In this document: positions 39,358-47,466 of the stretch, one piece after another
Layout of the letters: the number at the start of each line of letters is the position of its first letter
How positions within the stretch are numbered: position 1 is the stretch's first letter
Source of the DNA: Streptomyces sp. NBC_00344
Lineage (GTDB): Bacteria > Actinomycetota > Actinomycetes > Streptomycetales > Streptomycetaceae
Assembly (NCBI RefSeq): GCF_036088315.1
Contig: NZ_CP107996.1
Location: 1,302,001-1,366,000, forward strand
Reading direction: 5' to 3'
DNA: 64,000 nucleotides
Translations under genes and position numbers: made by a program
The notes under the pieces: generated by a model
The model's input: the letters and a program-made list of their open reading frames with translations, nothing else
Databases searched by the model: none
What the model was told of the DNA's origin: nothing

Positions 39358-39765
39358 GTGACCAAGTACCTGCTGCTCAAGCACTACCGGGGCGCGCCCG
39401 CATCGTTCAACGACGTGCCGATGGACAAGTGGACGCCGGAGGAGGTTTCGGACCACATGCAGTACATGCAGGACTTCGCCACTCGGCTAGAGGGCACCGG
39501 CGAGTTCGTCGACGGTCAGGCACTCTCCCCGGAGGGCACCTTCGTCCGCTACGACGGCGAGGGGCGGCCACCGGTGACCGACGGCCCGTTCGCCGAGACC
39601 AAGGACCTCATCGCAGGCTGGATGGTGATCGACGTCGAGACCTACGAGCGGGCGCTCGAGCTGGCCGGCGAGTTGTCCGCGGCTCCCGGTGCGGGTGGAA
39701 AGCCGATTCACGAGTGGCTCGAGCTGCGCCCGTTCCTGACCGCGCCCCCGACCATCACGGAGTGA
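39358..39765 (+). CDS. YCII-related DGPF-domain protein
   Basis: 135 aa from GTG 39358 with GAAGGAGAG upstream. It carries the defining TDGPFAETKD motif of the DGPF/YCII-related family and the N-terminal KYLLLKHY strand. Such proteins are small, alpha/beta barrel-like, and are nearly always encoded beside ECF42 sigma factors, here 3 nt downstream. The biochemical role of the family is not established. Confidence 0.88.
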   Translation: MTKYLLLKHYRGAPASFNDVPMDKWTPEEVSDHMQYMQDFATRLEGTGEFVDGQALSPEGTFVRYDGEGRPPVTDGPFAETKDLIAGWMVIDVETYERALELAGELSAAPGAGGKPIHEWLELRPFLTAPPTITE

Positions 39766-39768
39766 CAC

Positions 39769-40917
39769 ATGGTGGACGAGGCTCTGCTGCGGGCCCTCAC
39801 CCCCACCGTGATCGGCATCCTCGTCCGTCGCGGAGCAGACTTCGCGGCGGCCGAGGATGCCGTGCAGGACGCCCTGGTGGAGGCTGTGCGGGTGTGGCCG
39901 GACGACCCGCCACGGAACCCCCAGGGCTGGCTGGTCACCGTGGCCTGGCGCAAGTTCCTGGACGCCGCGCGCGCCGACGCCTCCCGGCGGCACCGCGAGG
40001 TGCGCGTCGACAGCGAGCCCGTGCCCGGCCCGGGCGAGGCGGTGGACGACACGCTCCAGCTGTACTTCCTGTGCGCGCACCCGTCCCTGACGCCGGCATC
40101 GGCCGTCGCACTCACGCTGCGCGCGGTCGGTGGCCTGACGACACGTCAGATCGCGCAGGCATACCTCGTGCCGGAGGCGACCATGGCGCAGCGGATCAGC
40201 AGGGCCAAGCGGACCGTCTCGGACGTCCGGTTCAACCAGCCCGGTGACGTCGCCACGGTGCTGCGCGTGCTCTACCTGGTATTCAACGAGGGTTACTCGG
40301 GTGACGTCGACCTCGCAGGCGAGGCCATCCGGCTCGCTCGCCGGCTGGCGGCCATGACCCGTCATGAAGAGGTCTCGGGCCTGCTCGCGCTCATGCTGCT
40401 CCACCACGCACGGCGCCCGGCACGGACCGGCCCCGACGGCAGACTCGTAACTCTCGCCGAGCAGGATCGCGGCCTGTGGAACACCCGCCTGATCGCCGAG
40501 GGCGTCGACGTGCTCCAGACAGCCCTCACCCGCGACCGCCTGGGCGAGTTCCAGGCCCAGGCCGCCATCGCCGCGCTCCATGGCGACGCCCGGACGGTCG
40601 AGGAGACCGACTGGGTGCAGATCGTCGAGTGGTACGACGAACTGGTGCGACTCACGCACAGCCCGGTGGCCCGCCTCAACCGGGCCGTCGCGGTCGGCGA
40701 GGCCGACGGCCCGCGGGCCGGCCTGGCCGCCCTGGCCGGGCTCGACCCGGCCCTGCCCCGCCACACCGCCGTCGCGGCGTACCTGCACGAGCGCGACGGT
40801 GACCCGGTGACCGCGGCACGGCTCTACGCCGAAGCCGCCCGATCGGCGTCCAGCCTCCCCGAACGCGACCACCTCACGCGACAGGCCGCACGGCTCAACA
40901 CCCAGCTGCGCAGTTGA
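39769..40917 (+). CDS. ECF42-type RNA polymerase sigma factor with C-terminal TPR-like domain
   Basis: 382 aa. Sigma region 2 (AAAEDAVQDALVEAV, PPRNPQGWLVTVAWRKFLD) and region 4 (ALTLRAVGGLTTRQIAQAYL, RISRAKRTV) are followed by ~200 residues of helical repeats (ALHGDARTVEETDW, RLTHSPVARLNRAVA). This is the ECF42 architecture, where the C-terminal extension is needed for activity and no classical anti-sigma factor is present. The ATG lies 3 nt after the DGPF gene. ECF42 factors usually direct transcription of their own DGPF operon. Confidence 0.9.
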   Translation: MVDEALLRALTPTVIGILVRRGADFAAAEDAVQDALVEAVRVWPDDPPRNPQGWLVTVAWRKFLDAARADASRRHREVRVDSEPVPGPGEAVDDTLQLYFLCAHPSLTPASAVALTLRAVGGLTTRQIAQAYLVPEATMAQRISRAKRTVSDVRFNQPGDVATVLRVLYLVFNEGYSGDVDLAGEAIRLARRLAAMTRHEEVSGLLALMLLHHARRPARTGPDGRLVTLAEQDRGLWNTRLIAEGVDVLQTALTRDRLGEFQAQAAIAALHGDARTVEETDWVQIVEWYDELVRLTHSPVARLNRAVAVGEADGPRAGLAALAGLDPALPRHTAVAAYLHERDGDPVTAARLYAEAARSASSLPERDHLTRQAARLNTQLRS

Positions 40918-41044
40918 ACGGCAGGCGGGCGCGGCACACGGTGAGACGTGACGGCGAACGCCTGGCAAGTGGCGTCGAGTGTGTGCGGTCGCGCGGATCT
41001 CCGGAAGCCGGGTGCTGAGGCGCTTACAGCCTCAGGGTGCGGAG

Positions 41045-42487
41045 CTACCGGGTGGTCTGCGGCGCTTGCGGCGTATCGGCCGAGGTGTCCCCGGCCGTCC
41101 CGCGGCCGAGAGTGCGGTCGATGACGGTCATGAGGAGGTGGAGCACGCCCGTGCCGAGCATGATCCAGGCGAGGTGGTGCATTCCATCGGTGTCGGCGCG
41201 CTGCCCGAAGGAGGCTGCCGTTGTGGAGGAGGCGACCATCGAACCGACGTAGGCGAAGGTGCGCAGCAGACCGGCCGATGAGGCGGTGCGCTCGGGATCG
41301 GCCTGGAAGTAGACGGAGTTCTGCAGGGCCAGGCTGTTCAGTCCCTGCGGGACGCCGAAGATCAGGGCGACGAGGATCAGCATCCACACGGCGCTGTCCC
41401 CGGTGAGCGTCAGCATCACCGCACAGGCGGCAACCTGCCCGACCGCGCCGGCGAGCAGCTTGCCGCGCACCCCTTCGCGCCGCCCGGAGACGACCGAGAC
41501 ACCGATGGCCACGAGGAACATGGGGATCTGCACCAGCCCGGCGTGGAAGGGCGAGAGCCCGAATCCCTCCTCCGTCCACTGGGCGAAGCCGTAGAGGAAG
41601 GCGTAGGCGACGACGTAGGCCACCAGCGCACGCCCGTAAGTGACGAGCAGCGGGGTGTTGCCACCCAGCACCCGCAGGTCGATGAACGGGGTGGGGGCCC
41701 GTAGCTCCCGCGCCGCGAAAGCGGCGCTCGCGGCGGCGGCGATCGCCAGCAGATACCAGTCGCGCAGGTGCAGGTTCATCAGGAACACCAGCAGCGAGAT
41801 CAGCAGCACGGCGAACAGCGCCATGCCGGGCAGGTCGAGTTGGGCGGCGATCCGCCCACGCTGCGGGGACTCCCCTGTACCCGCTTCCCTGGGCAGCCGG
41901 AGCAGTCCCAGCAGCACGGCCGCGACGGCCAGTGGCACATTCAGCGCGAAGGTGGCGCGCCAGCCGCCCAGCCCGATCAGCAGGCCGCCCAGCAGAGGGC
42001 CGAGCACGGCGATGGTCTGGTTGGCGACCGCCAGGGCGGTCAGCACCCCGCCGGGACTGTCCTGCCCGGTGCGCTTGGCCTCGCTGCGCAGCAGCGCCAT
42101 CGCGGCGGGATATCCGGCGCAGGTGCCGAACCCGAGCAGGACCCGCGAGGCGATCAGCATCCCCAGGTTCGGCGCCAGGGTGCCGACGACACCGGCGACC
42201 CCGACAAGACTCGTGCTGGCGAGGAAGAGTCTGCGCGGCCCGAAGACGTCGATGAGCCGCCCTACGACAGGCTGCCCGAGCGCAGTGGCCAGGTAGAGGG
42301 CCGAGACCAGCCACGCGGTCTGCGCGGGCGGCACGCGCAATGCGTCGCCGATGGGTACGAGCGTGACGGCGATGATCGTCGAGTTGACCGGGTTCAGGAC
42401 CGAGCCCAGCATCATCGGCGGCAGCAGCCGCCGGTCGAAACCGGCCGTCGCCGTCCCGTCCCGCCCCGCTGTTCTCTGCTCAGTCAT
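41045..42487 (-). CDS. MFS drug efflux transporter (DHA2/EmrB type)
   Basis: 480 aa with 14 predicted helices. Motifs are LVSALYLATALGQPVVGRLIDVFGPRR (written here only as the A-motif GRLIDVFGPRR) and GPLLGGLLIG in helix 5. Such proteins export hydrophobic drugs or metabolites by proton antiport. The start overlaps the marR stop by 8 nt, so MarR control of an efflux pump is the likely circuit. The C-terminal tail is Thr/Pro-rich. Confidence 0.88.
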   Translation of the reverse strand: MTEQRTAGRDGTATAGFDRRLLPPMMLGSVLNPVNSTIIAVTLVPIGDALRVPPAQTAWLVSALYLATALGQPVVGRLIDVFGPRRLFLASTSLVGVAGVVGTLAPNLGMLIASRVLLGFGTCAGYPAAMALLRSEAKRTGQDSPGGVLTALAVANQTIAVLGPLLGGLLIGLGGWRATFALNVPLAVAAVLLGLLRLPREAGTGESPQRGRIAAQLDLPGMALFAVLLISLLVFLMNLHLRDWYLLAIAAAASAAFAARELRAPTPFIDLRVLGGNTPLLVTYGRALVAYVVAYAFLYGFAQWTEEGFGLSPFHAGLVQIPMFLVAIGVSVVSGRREGVRGKLLAGAVGQVAACAVMLTLTGDSAVWMLILVALIFGVPQGLNSLALQNSVYFQADPERTASSAGLLRTFAYVGSMVASSTTAASFGQRADTDGMHHLAWIMLGTGVLHLLMTVIDRTLGRGTAGDTSADTPQAPQTTR

Positions 42488-42926
42488 GGGTGAGGCGCTC
42501 CAGTATCGCCATGGCGGCGATCACGGCCCGCCGTTCCTCCTCCGTGCACTTCTCCTGCAACTCACCGGCAAGCCATTCCTGCCGGGCCTGCCGGCCCTCC
42601 TCCACACGCCGGTGCCCCTCCGCGGTCAGCGCGATCAGCAGACGGCGCCCGTCATCGGGGTCGGGCCGCCGTTTCACCATCCCCAGCGCGGTCAGTGAAG
42701 CGACCGTCGCCGTCATGGACTGGTGGCGCACCCCCTCGGCCGAGGCAAGCTCACTTGCCGTGACGCCTTGCTTGCCGGAGAGGCGAGCCAGGACGGACGC
42801 CTGCCCGAGAGTCATGTCCTCGGCCTCGGCGGCGTTCAGGATGCGGCGCCGCAGGCGGCTGATGACCGCTCGGACCTCTCGCGAAGCCTGAATCGCCGAG
42901 GGCGACAGGCGCGGGCTCTCGTTCAT
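42480..42926 (-). CDS. MarR-family transcriptional regulator
   Basis: 148 aa from ATG 42926 (GTG 42935 possible; no clear ribosome binding site, so it may be leaderless). The winged helix is seen in LGQASVLARLSGKQGVTASE, RHQSMTATVASL and the wing RRPDPDDGRRLLIALT. It is first in a two-gene operon with the efflux pump. A perfect inverted repeat lies just upstream, so ligand-relieved autorepression is likely. Confidence 0.9.
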   Translation of the reverse strand: MNESPRLSPSAIQASREVRAVISRLRRRILNAAEAEDMTLGQASVLARLSGKQGVTASELASAEGVRHQSMTATVASLTALGMVKRRPDPDDGRRLLIALTAEGHRRVEEGRQARQEWLAGELQEKCTEEERRAVIAAMAILERLTHD

Positions 42927-42956
42927 GCGGTGCACATTAAAATACGCAGCTCAAGT

Positions 42957-42975
42957 TGTACAGTTCACCTGTACA
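42957..42975. promoter_or_regulatory. MarR-type operator
   Basis: TGTACAG (42957-42963) and CTGTACA (42969-42975) form a perfect 7-bp inverted repeat with a 5-nt spacer, 31 nt upstream of the marR start in AT-rich DNA. Size and location are typical of MarR sites. Confidence 0.6.
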
Positions 42976-43159
42976 GTTTGATTGCTTGATGAACCGTACT
43001 CTGCGGGCCGTGCCGGGCATCCGGTCACAGCCGGCGGGACTCCGCTGGGCGGCACCCCTACGAAAGTCGCATGGCGCCTCACGCCGGCCATCCGTTCGTC
43101 GCACCGGGAACCTACCGCTCGCCCTGTGCCCGGGCGGCCACCTGCTGTCTGATGGGGTC

Positions 43160-43675
43160 ATGGAACCGAAACCGGACAACCCGCCGGCTGCGCCCCGACT
43201 GGGGCGCTACGCCATCGACACCGCCAGCTCCACGGTCACCTTCGGGACCCGTCACGTCTTCGGGCTCCTGCCGGTGAACGGCACCTTCGAGATCCGTTCC
43301 GGGACGGTCGACGTGGCCGAACCGCTCGGCGCATCGGTCATCCGCGTGGAGATCGCGGCATCGAGCTTCCGTACCGGCAATCCGATGCGGGACGACGCCG
43401 TCCGGTCGGCGCGCTTCCTCGACGCCGACCGTCATCCGCTCATCACGTTCGCCGCCGATGGCGTCGACGGCGCCTGCGTCACCGGAACGCTCACCGCGCA
43501 CGGTGTGGCCCAGCCGGTCCGGCTGTCGGTCGAACAGCAGTCGGCGACACCTCGGGGGTTCACCGCCCGTGCCACCGCCCGTATCGACCGCACCCTCTTC
43601 GGGGTGACGGCGTCGCGGGGGATGGCAGGCCGTCATCTCGACGTGTCGATCGAGGTCGAGTGCGTGCGGGGCTGA
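43160..43675 (+). CDS. YceI-family protein
   Basis: 171 aa from ATG 43160. The YceI lipocalin-like barrel is recognisable by GRYAIDTASSTVTFGTRHVF, the middle block FRTGNPMRDDAVRSARFLDA and PLITFAA. These bind polyisoprenoids or other lipophilic molecules. Here there is no signal peptide, so it is cytosolic like other actinobacterial copies. The frame stays open upstream to 42956 but that part has no family similarity. Function is not established. Confidence 0.85.
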   Translation: MEPKPDNPPAAPRLGRYAIDTASSTVTFGTRHVFGLLPVNGTFEIRSGTVDVAEPLGASVIRVEIAASSFRTGNPMRDDAVRSARFLDADRHPLITFAADGVDGACVTGTLTAHGVAQPVRLSVEQQSATPRGFTARATARIDRTLFGVTASRGMAGRHLDVSIEVECVRG

Positions 43676-43695
43676 CCCACCCCCGGTCGCTCCTC

Positions 43696-43720
43696 ATACC
43701 TGACAGCAGATGTCAGGTAT
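43696..43720. promoter_or_regulatory. Perfect 10-bp inverted repeat operator upstream of FAD oxidoreductase
   Basis: ATACCTGACA (43696-43705) and TGTCAGGTAT (43711-43720) with a 5-nt spacer, 63 nt before the start codon of the next gene. It is strong enough to be a dimeric repressor site, yet no regulator gene is adjacent except the HTH domain of the MurA fusion two genes on. Confidence 0.6.
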
Positions 43721-43782
43721 GGGCGTCAGACTCCCTCCATGATCCGGACGGCGACAGCCGGCGACAGATGGAGGGTCCTGCG

Positions 43783-45183
43783 ATGAACGATTTCCCCACG
43801 GACGAGATCAGCGGCCCGGTCCTGTTCCCGGGCGACGAGGCTTACGACGCGGAGACCGCCGGTTTCCAGACCGCGTACCGGCACCGGCCATCGGTGATCG
43901 TGGGCGCCGGCTGCCCTGAGGATGTGCGGGTCGCGGTGGCGTTCGCCGCCGCGCGGAAGGTGCCGGTCGCCGTCCAGGCCACCGGGCACGGACTCTCGGT
44001 GCCCGCCGACGACGGGGTGCTCATCACCACCGGCCGGATGGACGGGGTCCGCGTCGACGCCGCCTCGCGCACCGCGTGGATCGAGGCCGGTGTGCGCTGG
44101 GAGCAGGTCGTCGAAGCGGCAGCCGCGCACGGACTCGCACCGCTGAGCGGTTCGGCCCCGGGCGTCGGCGCGGTCTCGTACACCCTGGGGGGCGGAATCG
44201 GCCTGCTGGCCAGAGAGTTCGGGTACGCGGCCGACCGTGTCCGGGCGGCGGACATCGTCACCGCCGACGGGCGGCTGCGCCGGGTGACCGCGGAGAGCGA
44301 CCCGGACCTGTTCTGGGCGCTGCGCGGGGCCGGGCACAACTTCGGGGTGGTGACCGCGCTCGAAGTGGAGCTGGTCGAGGTGTCGAGGGTCTGGGGCGGA
44401 GGCATGTTCTTCGCCGCAGATCTGGTCGACCAGGTCCTGGAGACCTACCGCACCTGGTCCGCTTCGGTCCCGGAGGAGCTGACCTCATCGGTGGGGCTCA
44501 TCGACTACCCGGACATGGAACAGCTGCCGGAGAAGCTGCGCGGCCGTTACGTCGCGCACATCCGGCTCGTCCTCAACGGCTCCGCGGAGGAGGGCGAGAG
44601 GCTGGTCGCTCCGCTGCGCGCGATCGGGCCACGGCTCATCGACTCCCTGCGGGTACTGCCGTACACGGAGAGCGGGTCGGTCTACCAGGACCCGCCGTTC
44701 CCGCACGCCTACAGCGGCACCAATGTGCTGCTGCGCGAGCTGGACGCCGGCGCGCTGCGAGCCGTGAGCGGCCTGACGGGCCCCAGCGCCCCTCTGATGT
44801 CCGTGGTCGACCTCCGGCAGATGGGCGGCGCTCTGGCACGCCGGCCGGAGGGCGGCAGCGCGGTCGGGCGCCGGGACGCGGGCTACATCCTGCGGGTCAT
44901 CACCATGCTCCAGGACCCGGACAGCCATTCCGTCGCGCGTGACCTGCAGGACACGGTGGAGCGGACGCTGGAGCCATGGACCGTAGGACGCTCGCTCCCC
45001 TTTGTGTACGGGGACGGGGAGCGGGCCGGGGAGGACCTGACCCGCTCCGGCTTCGACCCCGCCGACTATGCGCGGCTGGCCCGGCTGAAGGCCGTCCACG
45101 ACCCGGCGAACCTGTTCCGCTTCAACCGCAACATCACTCCAATGGCCCACCCCGGACAGACTGTCATCTCATATCTGAGATAG
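43783..45183 (+). CDS. FAD-binding oxidoreductase (PCMH/BBE type)
   Basis: 466 aa from ATG 43783, with GGAGGG 7 nt upstream. The FAD domain has QATGHGLSV (the His commonly bound covalently to FAD), GVGAVSYTLGGGIGLLAREF and GAGHNFGVVT. The C-terminal BBE element is HDPANLFRFNRNI. The second covalent Cys seen in bicovalent berberine-bridge enzymes (GxCxxVG) is replaced here by GSAPGVG, so only His linkage is expected. It probably oxidises an alcohol, sugar or secondary metabolite. The 10-bp palindrome upstream suggests inducible expression. Confidence 0.82.
   Translation: MNDFPTDEISGPVLFPGDEAYDAETAGFQTAYRHRPSVIVGAGCPEDVRVAVAFAAARKVPVAVQATGHGLSVPADDGVLITTGRMDGVRVDAASRTAWIEAGVRWEQVVEAAAAHGLAPLSGSAPGVGAVSYTLGGGIGLLAREFGYAADRVRAADIVTADGRLRRVTAESDPDLFWALRGAGHNFGVVTALEVELVEVSRVWGGGMFFAADLVDQVLETYRTWSASVPEELTSSVGLIDYPDMEQLPEKLRGRYVAHIRLVLNGSAEEGERLVAPLRAIGPRLIDSLRVLPYTESGSVYQDPPFPHAYSGTNVLLRELDAGALRAVSGLTGPSAPLMSVVDLRQMGGALARRPEGGSAVGRRDAGYILRVITMLQDPDSHSVARDLQDTVERTLEPWTVGRSLPFVYGDGERAGEDLTRSGFDPADYARLARLKAVHDPANLFRFNRNITPMAHPGQTVISYLR
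45166..45181. promoter_or_regulatory. Palindrome immediately upstream of HTH-murA
   Basis: ATCTCA (45166-45171) and TGAGAT (45176-45181) form an inverted repeat that ends 11 nt before the HTH-murA start and overlaps the previous stop region. It could be the target of the XRE domain of the fusion protein itself. Confidence 0.4.
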
Positions 45184-45192
45184 CGTTGCCCC

Positions 45193-46722
45193 ATGGCAGA
45201 CGACTACCTCGTACGCATCGGCAAGCTCATCCGTGACGCCCGTCAACACCGGGGCTGGACACAGACACAGCTTGCCGATGCGCTGTCCACCAGTCAGAGT
45301 GCCGTGAACCGCATCGAGCGTGGGAACCAGAACATCAGCCTTGAGATGATCGCCCGCATCGGCGAGGCGCTCGACAGCGAGATCGTTTCGCTGGGGTACG
45401 CCGGGCCGATGCATCTGCGCGTGGTCGGCGGGCGCCGGCTCTCCGGCTCGATCGACGTCAAGACGAGCAAGAACGCCTGTGTGGCCCTGTTGTGCGCCTC
45501 GCTGCTGAACAGAGGCCGCACCGTACTGCGCCGGGTGGCCCGCATCGAGGAGGTGTACCGCCTGCTGGAGGTGCTCAACTCCATCGGCGTACGCACCCGT
45601 TGGATCAACGACGGCAAGGATCTGGAGATCGTCCCAGCCGCCCGCCTGGACATGGACGCGATCGACGCGACGGCGGCCCGCCGCACCCGCTCGATCATCA
45701 TGTTCCTCGGTCCGCTGCTGCACCGCCTCGACGCCTTCAAACTCCCGTACGCCGGCGGCTGCGACCTCGGCACCCGCACCATCGAGCCCCATATGATCGC
45801 GCTGCGCCGCTTCGGTCTGGAGATCACCGCGACGGAGGGGCTCTATCACGCGCGAGTCGCCCGGGGCGCCACCCCGGACCGCCCGATCGTGCTGACCGAG
45901 CGCGGTGACACCGTGACCGAGAACGCGCTGCTCGCCGCCGCCCGCAACGACGGTGTGACGGTGATCCGTAACGCGTCCTCCAACTACATGGTCCAGGACC
46001 TGTGCTTCTTCCTCGAGGCCCTGGGCGTGAAGGTCGAGGGCATCGGCACGACGACGCTCACGGTGCACGGCGTCCCGCACATCGACACCGACGTCGACTA
46101 CTCGCCGTCCGAGGACCCGGTCGAGGCGATGAGCCTGCTGGCCGCCGCCGTCGTCACGGAGTCGGAGCTGACGATCCGGCGGGTGCCGGTCGAGTTCATG
46201 GAGATCGAACTCGCGGTACTCGAGGAGATGGGCCTGGACCACGACCGCAGCGCGGAGTACCCCGCGGACAACGGGCGGACCCGGCTGGTGGACCTGACCG
46301 TCCGGCCATCGAAGCTCGAAGCGCCGATCGACAAGATCCACCCGATGCCCTTCCCGGGACTGAACATCGACAATGTGCCGTTCTTCGCGGCCATCGCGGC
46401 GGTCGCCCAGGGCCAGACCCTGATCCACGACTGGGTCTACGACAACCGGGCCATCTATCTGACCGACCTCAACCGGCTGGGCGGCAGACTGCAGCTTCTC
46501 GACCCCCACCGGGTACTCGTGGAAGGCCCGACCCGCTGGCGGGCGGCCGAGATGATGTGTCCGCCCGCACTGCGTCCGGCCGTGGTGGTGCTGCTGGCGA
46601 TGATGGCGGCCGAGGGCACGTCGGTCCTGCGGAACGTGTATGTGATCAACCGCGGGTACGAGGAGCTGGCCGAGCGGCTGAATTCGGTCGGGGCGCAGAT
46701 CGAGATCTTCCGGGACATCTAG
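45193..46722 (+). CDS. murA: XRE-type HTH fused to UDP-N-acetylglucosamine 1-carboxyvinyltransferase (MurA-like)
   Basis: 509 aa. Residues ~7-62 form an XRE helix-turn-helix (GWTQTQLADALSTSQSAVNR); residues 74-509 are an EPT fold. Catalytic parts of MurA persist: SKNA (92-95), Cys190 in GGCDLGTR with the Arg five residues on, Asp in LNIDNVPFF, DNR and ALRPAVV. The usual RPVDLH after the Cys is replaced by RTIEPH. MurA adds enolpyruvate to UDP-GlcNAc, the first committed step of peptidoglycan synthesis. Synteny fits S. coelicolor SCO5998, a second MurA-like gene. It could be catalytic, regulatory or both. Confidence 0.85.
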   Translation: MADDYLVRIGKLIRDARQHRGWTQTQLADALSTSQSAVNRIERGNQNISLEMIARIGEALDSEIVSLGYAGPMHLRVVGGRRLSGSIDVKTSKNACVALLCASLLNRGRTVLRRVARIEEVYRLLEVLNSIGVRTRWINDGKDLEIVPAARLDMDAIDATAARRTRSIIMFLGPLLHRLDAFKLPYAGGCDLGTRTIEPHMIALRRFGLEITATEGLYHARVARGATPDRPIVLTERGDTVTENALLAAARNDGVTVIRNASSNYMVQDLCFFLEALGVKVEGIGTTTLTVHGVPHIDTDVDYSPSEDPVEAMSLLAAAVVTESELTIRRVPVEFMEIELAVLEEMGLDHDRSAEYPADNGRTRLVDLTVRPSKLEAPIDKIHPMPFPGLNIDNVPFFAAIAAVAQGQTLIHDWVYDNRAIYLTDLNRLGGRLQLLDPHRVLVEGPTRWRAAEMMCPPALRPAVVVLLAMMAAEGTSVLRNVYVINRGYEELAERLNSVGAQIEIFRDI

Positions 46723-46732
46723 GCCGGCGGAT

Positions 46733-46793
46733 CGCACGGGATGCCGCTCCTCCCCAGACGAACTCTGCCCGGGGAGGAGCGGCATCCCGTGCG
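46733..46793. terminator. Very strong bidirectional terminator
   Basis: A perfect 23-bp stem: left arm 46733-46755 (begins CGCACGGGATGCC) and right arm 46771-46793 (begins GGGGAGGAGCGG), with a 15-nt loop. It lies between convergent HTH-murA and pspAB, 10 nt past the murA stop. Confidence 0.85.
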
Positions 46794-46851
46794 TGCTCGG
46801 CGAGCGTACGTGCCGGGCCTCGCGACGCGGCGGACGTTGCGTGCCGCGGCG

Positions 46852-47433
46852 CTAGAGACCCGGCGCACCCCAGACCGGGAACCAGCGGGCAAGGTCCTTC
46901 TCGATACGAAGATCGTCGCCGAGTACCGCCCTGGCCTGGAGCTCGCGCCGGCTGTCGCGTTTCTGGTCCCCCGGCAGGGGCGCGAAGGGGTAGAAGGTGC
47001 CGCGTTTGTAGAGGTAGACGAGGGCGAGCGGCCGGTGCGCCTCATCCTGGAAGCCGATCAGGGAGCAGAGCAGCTGCGGACCGAAGCCCCCGTCCTGCAG
47101 GAGGCTGTTCACCGCGTGCAGGTCGTTGACCAGGCCGGCCGTGTCATCGGGCGTTCTGCGGGCGAGCAGCCAGGTGTATCCGTACGAGTCCTGGCTGAAC
47201 GCTACGGGGACTCCGCCCCGGCCGGTGTCCGCGTCGAGCAGTTCCCGCACATCCTGCTGGATCCGGGCGAAGGAACCGCCCTCGGCGCCGGCGAAACAGA
47301 CCGACCCACGGCCGGTCGGGGTGAATCCGGCACCCGCCTCGAGAGTGAGAGCCGCCGAGGGCAGGGCGAAGAGCTGGTCGAGGTCGGGCCGGACCGGCTT
47401 GCTCCGGCCCAGGATGGTGTCGAGCAGACCCAC
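46852..47433 (-). CDS. pspAB: PspA-associated protein PspAB
   Basis: 193 aa, starting MGLLDTILGRSKP. The sequence and its place after htpX match the actinobacterial family named PspAB, linked to the phage-shock protein PspA and envelope stress. Features include FSQDSYGYTWLLAR and FYPFAPLPGDQKRDS. There is no signal peptide or membrane helix. It lies 33 nt after htpX in one operon. Its molecular action is not established. Confidence 0.8.
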   Translation of the reverse strand: MGLLDTILGRSKPVRPDLDQLFALPSAALTLEAGAGFTPTGRGSVCFAGAEGGSFARIQQDVRELLDADTGRGGVPVAFSQDSYGYTWLLARRTPDDTAGLVNDLHAVNSLLQDGGFGPQLLCSLIGFQDEAHRPLALVYLYKRGTFYPFAPLPGDQKRDSRRELQARAVLGDDLRIEKDLARWFPVWGAPGL

Positions 47434-47466
47434 AGGATCAACTCCTGACGGACGGCGTGACTGCCG

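Noticed and set aside
42956..43159. N-terminal extension of the YceI gene
   Set aside because: In-frame but overlaps the MarR operator, with no family similarity; ATG 43160 begins right at the YceI domain.
45169..46785. 538-codon minus-strand open frame opposite HTH-murA
   Set aside because: Shadow frame; it runs through the strong terminator and has no start signal.
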